Positions 5,864-6,616 of a stretch of 6,616 bases of DNA are shown here, piece by piece (position 1 is the stretch's first letter; every line of letters begins with the position of its first letter). A program made the translations under genes and the position numbers. The DNA is from Burkholderiales bacterium (GTDB lineage: Bacteria > Pseudomonadota > Gammaproteobacteria > Burkholderiales > CAIKXV01), in assembly GCA_019751575.1 (NCBI GenBank), contig JAIENF010000620.1, positions 1 to 6,616 on the forward strand, given 5' to 3'. Under the pieces are notes generated by a model. It saw only the letters and a program-made list of their open reading frames with translations, was not told where the DNA came from and searched no databases.

Positions 5864-5969
5864 GCGGACATCGTCCGCTTACATCGGGGTGCTCCAATGG
5901 GTCCCGTACACCCTGCCTGATCCGCGACATGAAGCGGCCGGCCGGGCGTCGAGCCGGGGATGTCCCGGC
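5864..5969 (+). promoter_or_regulatory. Dyad-rich leader region upstream of the His-rich protein gene
   Basis: The gap of 185 bp before the His-rich gene contains three compact symmetries. GCGGAC-ATC-GTCCGC spans 5864-5878, the 10-bp palindrome CGGCCGGCCG is at 5935-5944, and GCCGGG-GATGT-CCCGGC spans 5953-5969, ending 12 nt before the ribosome site. ACATCG is also repeated directly at 5868-5873 and 5881-5886. The last hairpin could fold in the mRNA leader, and the first could be an operator. No consensus promoter is recognisable; TACAAA at 5838-5843 lacks a -35 partner. All functional readings are inference. Confidence 0.3.
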
Positions 5970-5991
5970 GTCCAAACCCACAGGAGAACAC

Positions 5992-6555
5992 ATGATGAAG
6001 CGCAACCTGAAATCGCTGCTGGCGGCAACCGGGCTGGGCCTCGCGCTGGCGTCGCCGTTCGCCATGGCGCAGCCGGCGTCACCCTTCCCGAACGCGAACG
6101 ACGACCCTTCGATCGCAGCGCCGTCGGCGTCGCAGGGCAGCCAGGGAGAACGCGGCCGTCCGGGCATGTCGCGCGGCGAAGGACGCCACGGGAAGCATGG
6201 CCACCATGCCAGCCGCCACGGCGGTGACGCGATGAGCCAGGCCGACCGCCAGGCGCGGCGCGCGGCCATGGACAAGCTGGCCACGCCCGAGGAGCGCACC
6301 GCCTTCCGCGAGAAGATGCGCAGTGCGACGCCGGAGCAGCGTCCGCAGTTGATGGCTGCACGCCGCGCCGAGATGGAGCAGCGCGCGAAGGATCGCGGCG
6401 TCACCCTGCCCGTGATGCAGCACGGGGGCGAACGCAGCGGGCAGCGCGGAAGCGAGCGCCGCGGCCATCGCCACGGACCGCATGGCAGCGGTGCTGCCGC
6501 CCCGGTGCCGGGCCCGGCGACCCCGGCGCAACCCGCCGCGCCAGCCTCGATGTAA
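5992..6555 (+). CDS. Histidine/arginine-rich secreted (periplasmic) protein of unknown function
   Basis: The 187-residue protein begins with a clear Sec signal peptide: MMKRNLK, a hydrophobic core (SLLAATGLGLALA), and cleavage probably after AMA at 26. After a disordered Ser/Pro/Asn stretch come a His-rich patch (65-77, five His in RHGKHGHHASRHG), a charged helical core (about 82-135) and a second His-rich patch (144-165, four His). It ends in an Ala/Pro-rich tail (168-187). The core (LATPEERTAFREKMRSA, 96-112, and MEQRAKDRGVTLP, 128-140) resembles small betaproteobacterial periplasmic proteins of no known function, and loosely resembles Spy/CpxP-type helical proteins, though a clear LTxxQ repeat is not seen. 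There are no cysteines after cleavage. Metal binding by the His clusters is plausible but unproven. AGGAG at 5982-5986 precedes two adjacent ATGs; 5992 (5-nt gap) or 5995 (8-nt gap) may be used. The frame upstream from 5929 would bury the signal peptide and is rejected. Confidence 0.75.
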   Translation: MMKRNLKSLLAATGLGLALASPFAMAQPASPFPNANDDPSIAAPSASQGSQGERGRPGMSRGEGRHGKHGHHASRHGGDAMSQADRQARRAAMDKLATPEERTAFREKMRSATPEQRPQLMAARRAEMEQRAKDRGVTLPVMQHGGERSGQRGSERRGHRHGPHGSGAAAPVPGPATPAQPAAPASM

Positions 6556-6582
6556 CGCTGCCATCCTGCTGCAGCCGCGGTA

Positions 6583-6608
6583 GCCAGGCCTCCAGGCGGT
6601 GGCCTGGC
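6583..6608 (+). terminator. Hairpin downstream of the His-rich protein gene
   Basis: GCCAGGCC (6583-6590) and GGCCTGGC (6601-6608) form a perfect 8-bp stem around a 10-nt loop, which can add two more pairs after a T-T mismatch. It starts 27 nt after the TAA stop. The eight bases that follow before the window ends (CCTGTGCG) contain no T-run. It is a probable transcription end or 3' stabiliser. Confidence 0.5.
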
Positions 6609-6616
6609 CCTGTGCG

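Noticed and set aside
5846..5876. GAAAC followed by CGTCC, resembling an ECF sigma-factor promoter
   Set aside because: The spacing (21 bp) is too long for known ECF classes and no sigma or anti-sigma gene is in the window.
1..6616. Search for tRNA, rRNA, CRISPR arrays, insertion sequences, attachment sites and toxin-antitoxin pairs
   Set aside because: None seen: no regularly spaced repeats, no transposase or integrase motifs, and all substantial regions are explained by the genes listed.

Overview
The window is a chromosomal segment of a high-GC Gram-negative bacterium, most likely a betaproteobacterium of the Burkholderiales type. The evidence is strong G/C bias at third codon positions, two Bug-type (tripartite tricarboxylate transporter) periplasmic receptors typical of that group, and a YqhA/UPF0114 protein beside a YlqF/RbgA-type GTPase. 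There is no sign of phage, plasmid, insertion sequence, CRISPR array, tRNA or rRNA.

Layout. The left edge (1-101, minus) holds the N-terminus of an FAD-dependent oxidoreductase of the DadA/DAO family. A 115-bp divergent intergenic region follows, with a good sigma70-like promoter and a 9-bp inverted repeat that overlaps its -10 box. Next is a tightly packed rightward operon (217-2968) whose two junctions are both ATGA stop/start overlaps: an AtuA-family (DUF1446) protein, a small AtuA-like C-terminal-domain protein, and a secreted Bug-type solute receptor. A second Bug-type receptor (3015-3998, minus) converges on it, and a GC-rich 11-bp hairpin lies between the two stop codons. Upstream of the second receptor, on the same strand, is a YqhA-family inner-membrane protein (4170-4667). 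It diverges from a circularly permuted GTPase of the YlqF/RbgA family (4880-5806, plus). The last gene (5992-6555, plus) encodes a histidine/arginine-rich secreted protein of unknown function, followed by a perfect 8-bp hairpin.

How the genes work together. The AtuA pair and the first Bug receptor look like one transcription unit for capture and catabolism of an organic, probably carboxylate, substrate. The substrate cannot be read from the sequence. The membrane subunits (TctA/TctB) that these receptors normally serve are absent, so both are orphan receptors within this window. The right half (YqhA, GTPase, His-rich protein) is unrelated housekeeping or envelope material.

No clearly new system is visible. 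The points most worth a second look are the split AtuA/receptor operon, the inverted repeat in the divergent promoter region, and the unassigned His-rich secreted protein with its dyad-rich leader. Several true starts differ from the longest open frame: 1581, 3998, 4667, 4880 and 5992.
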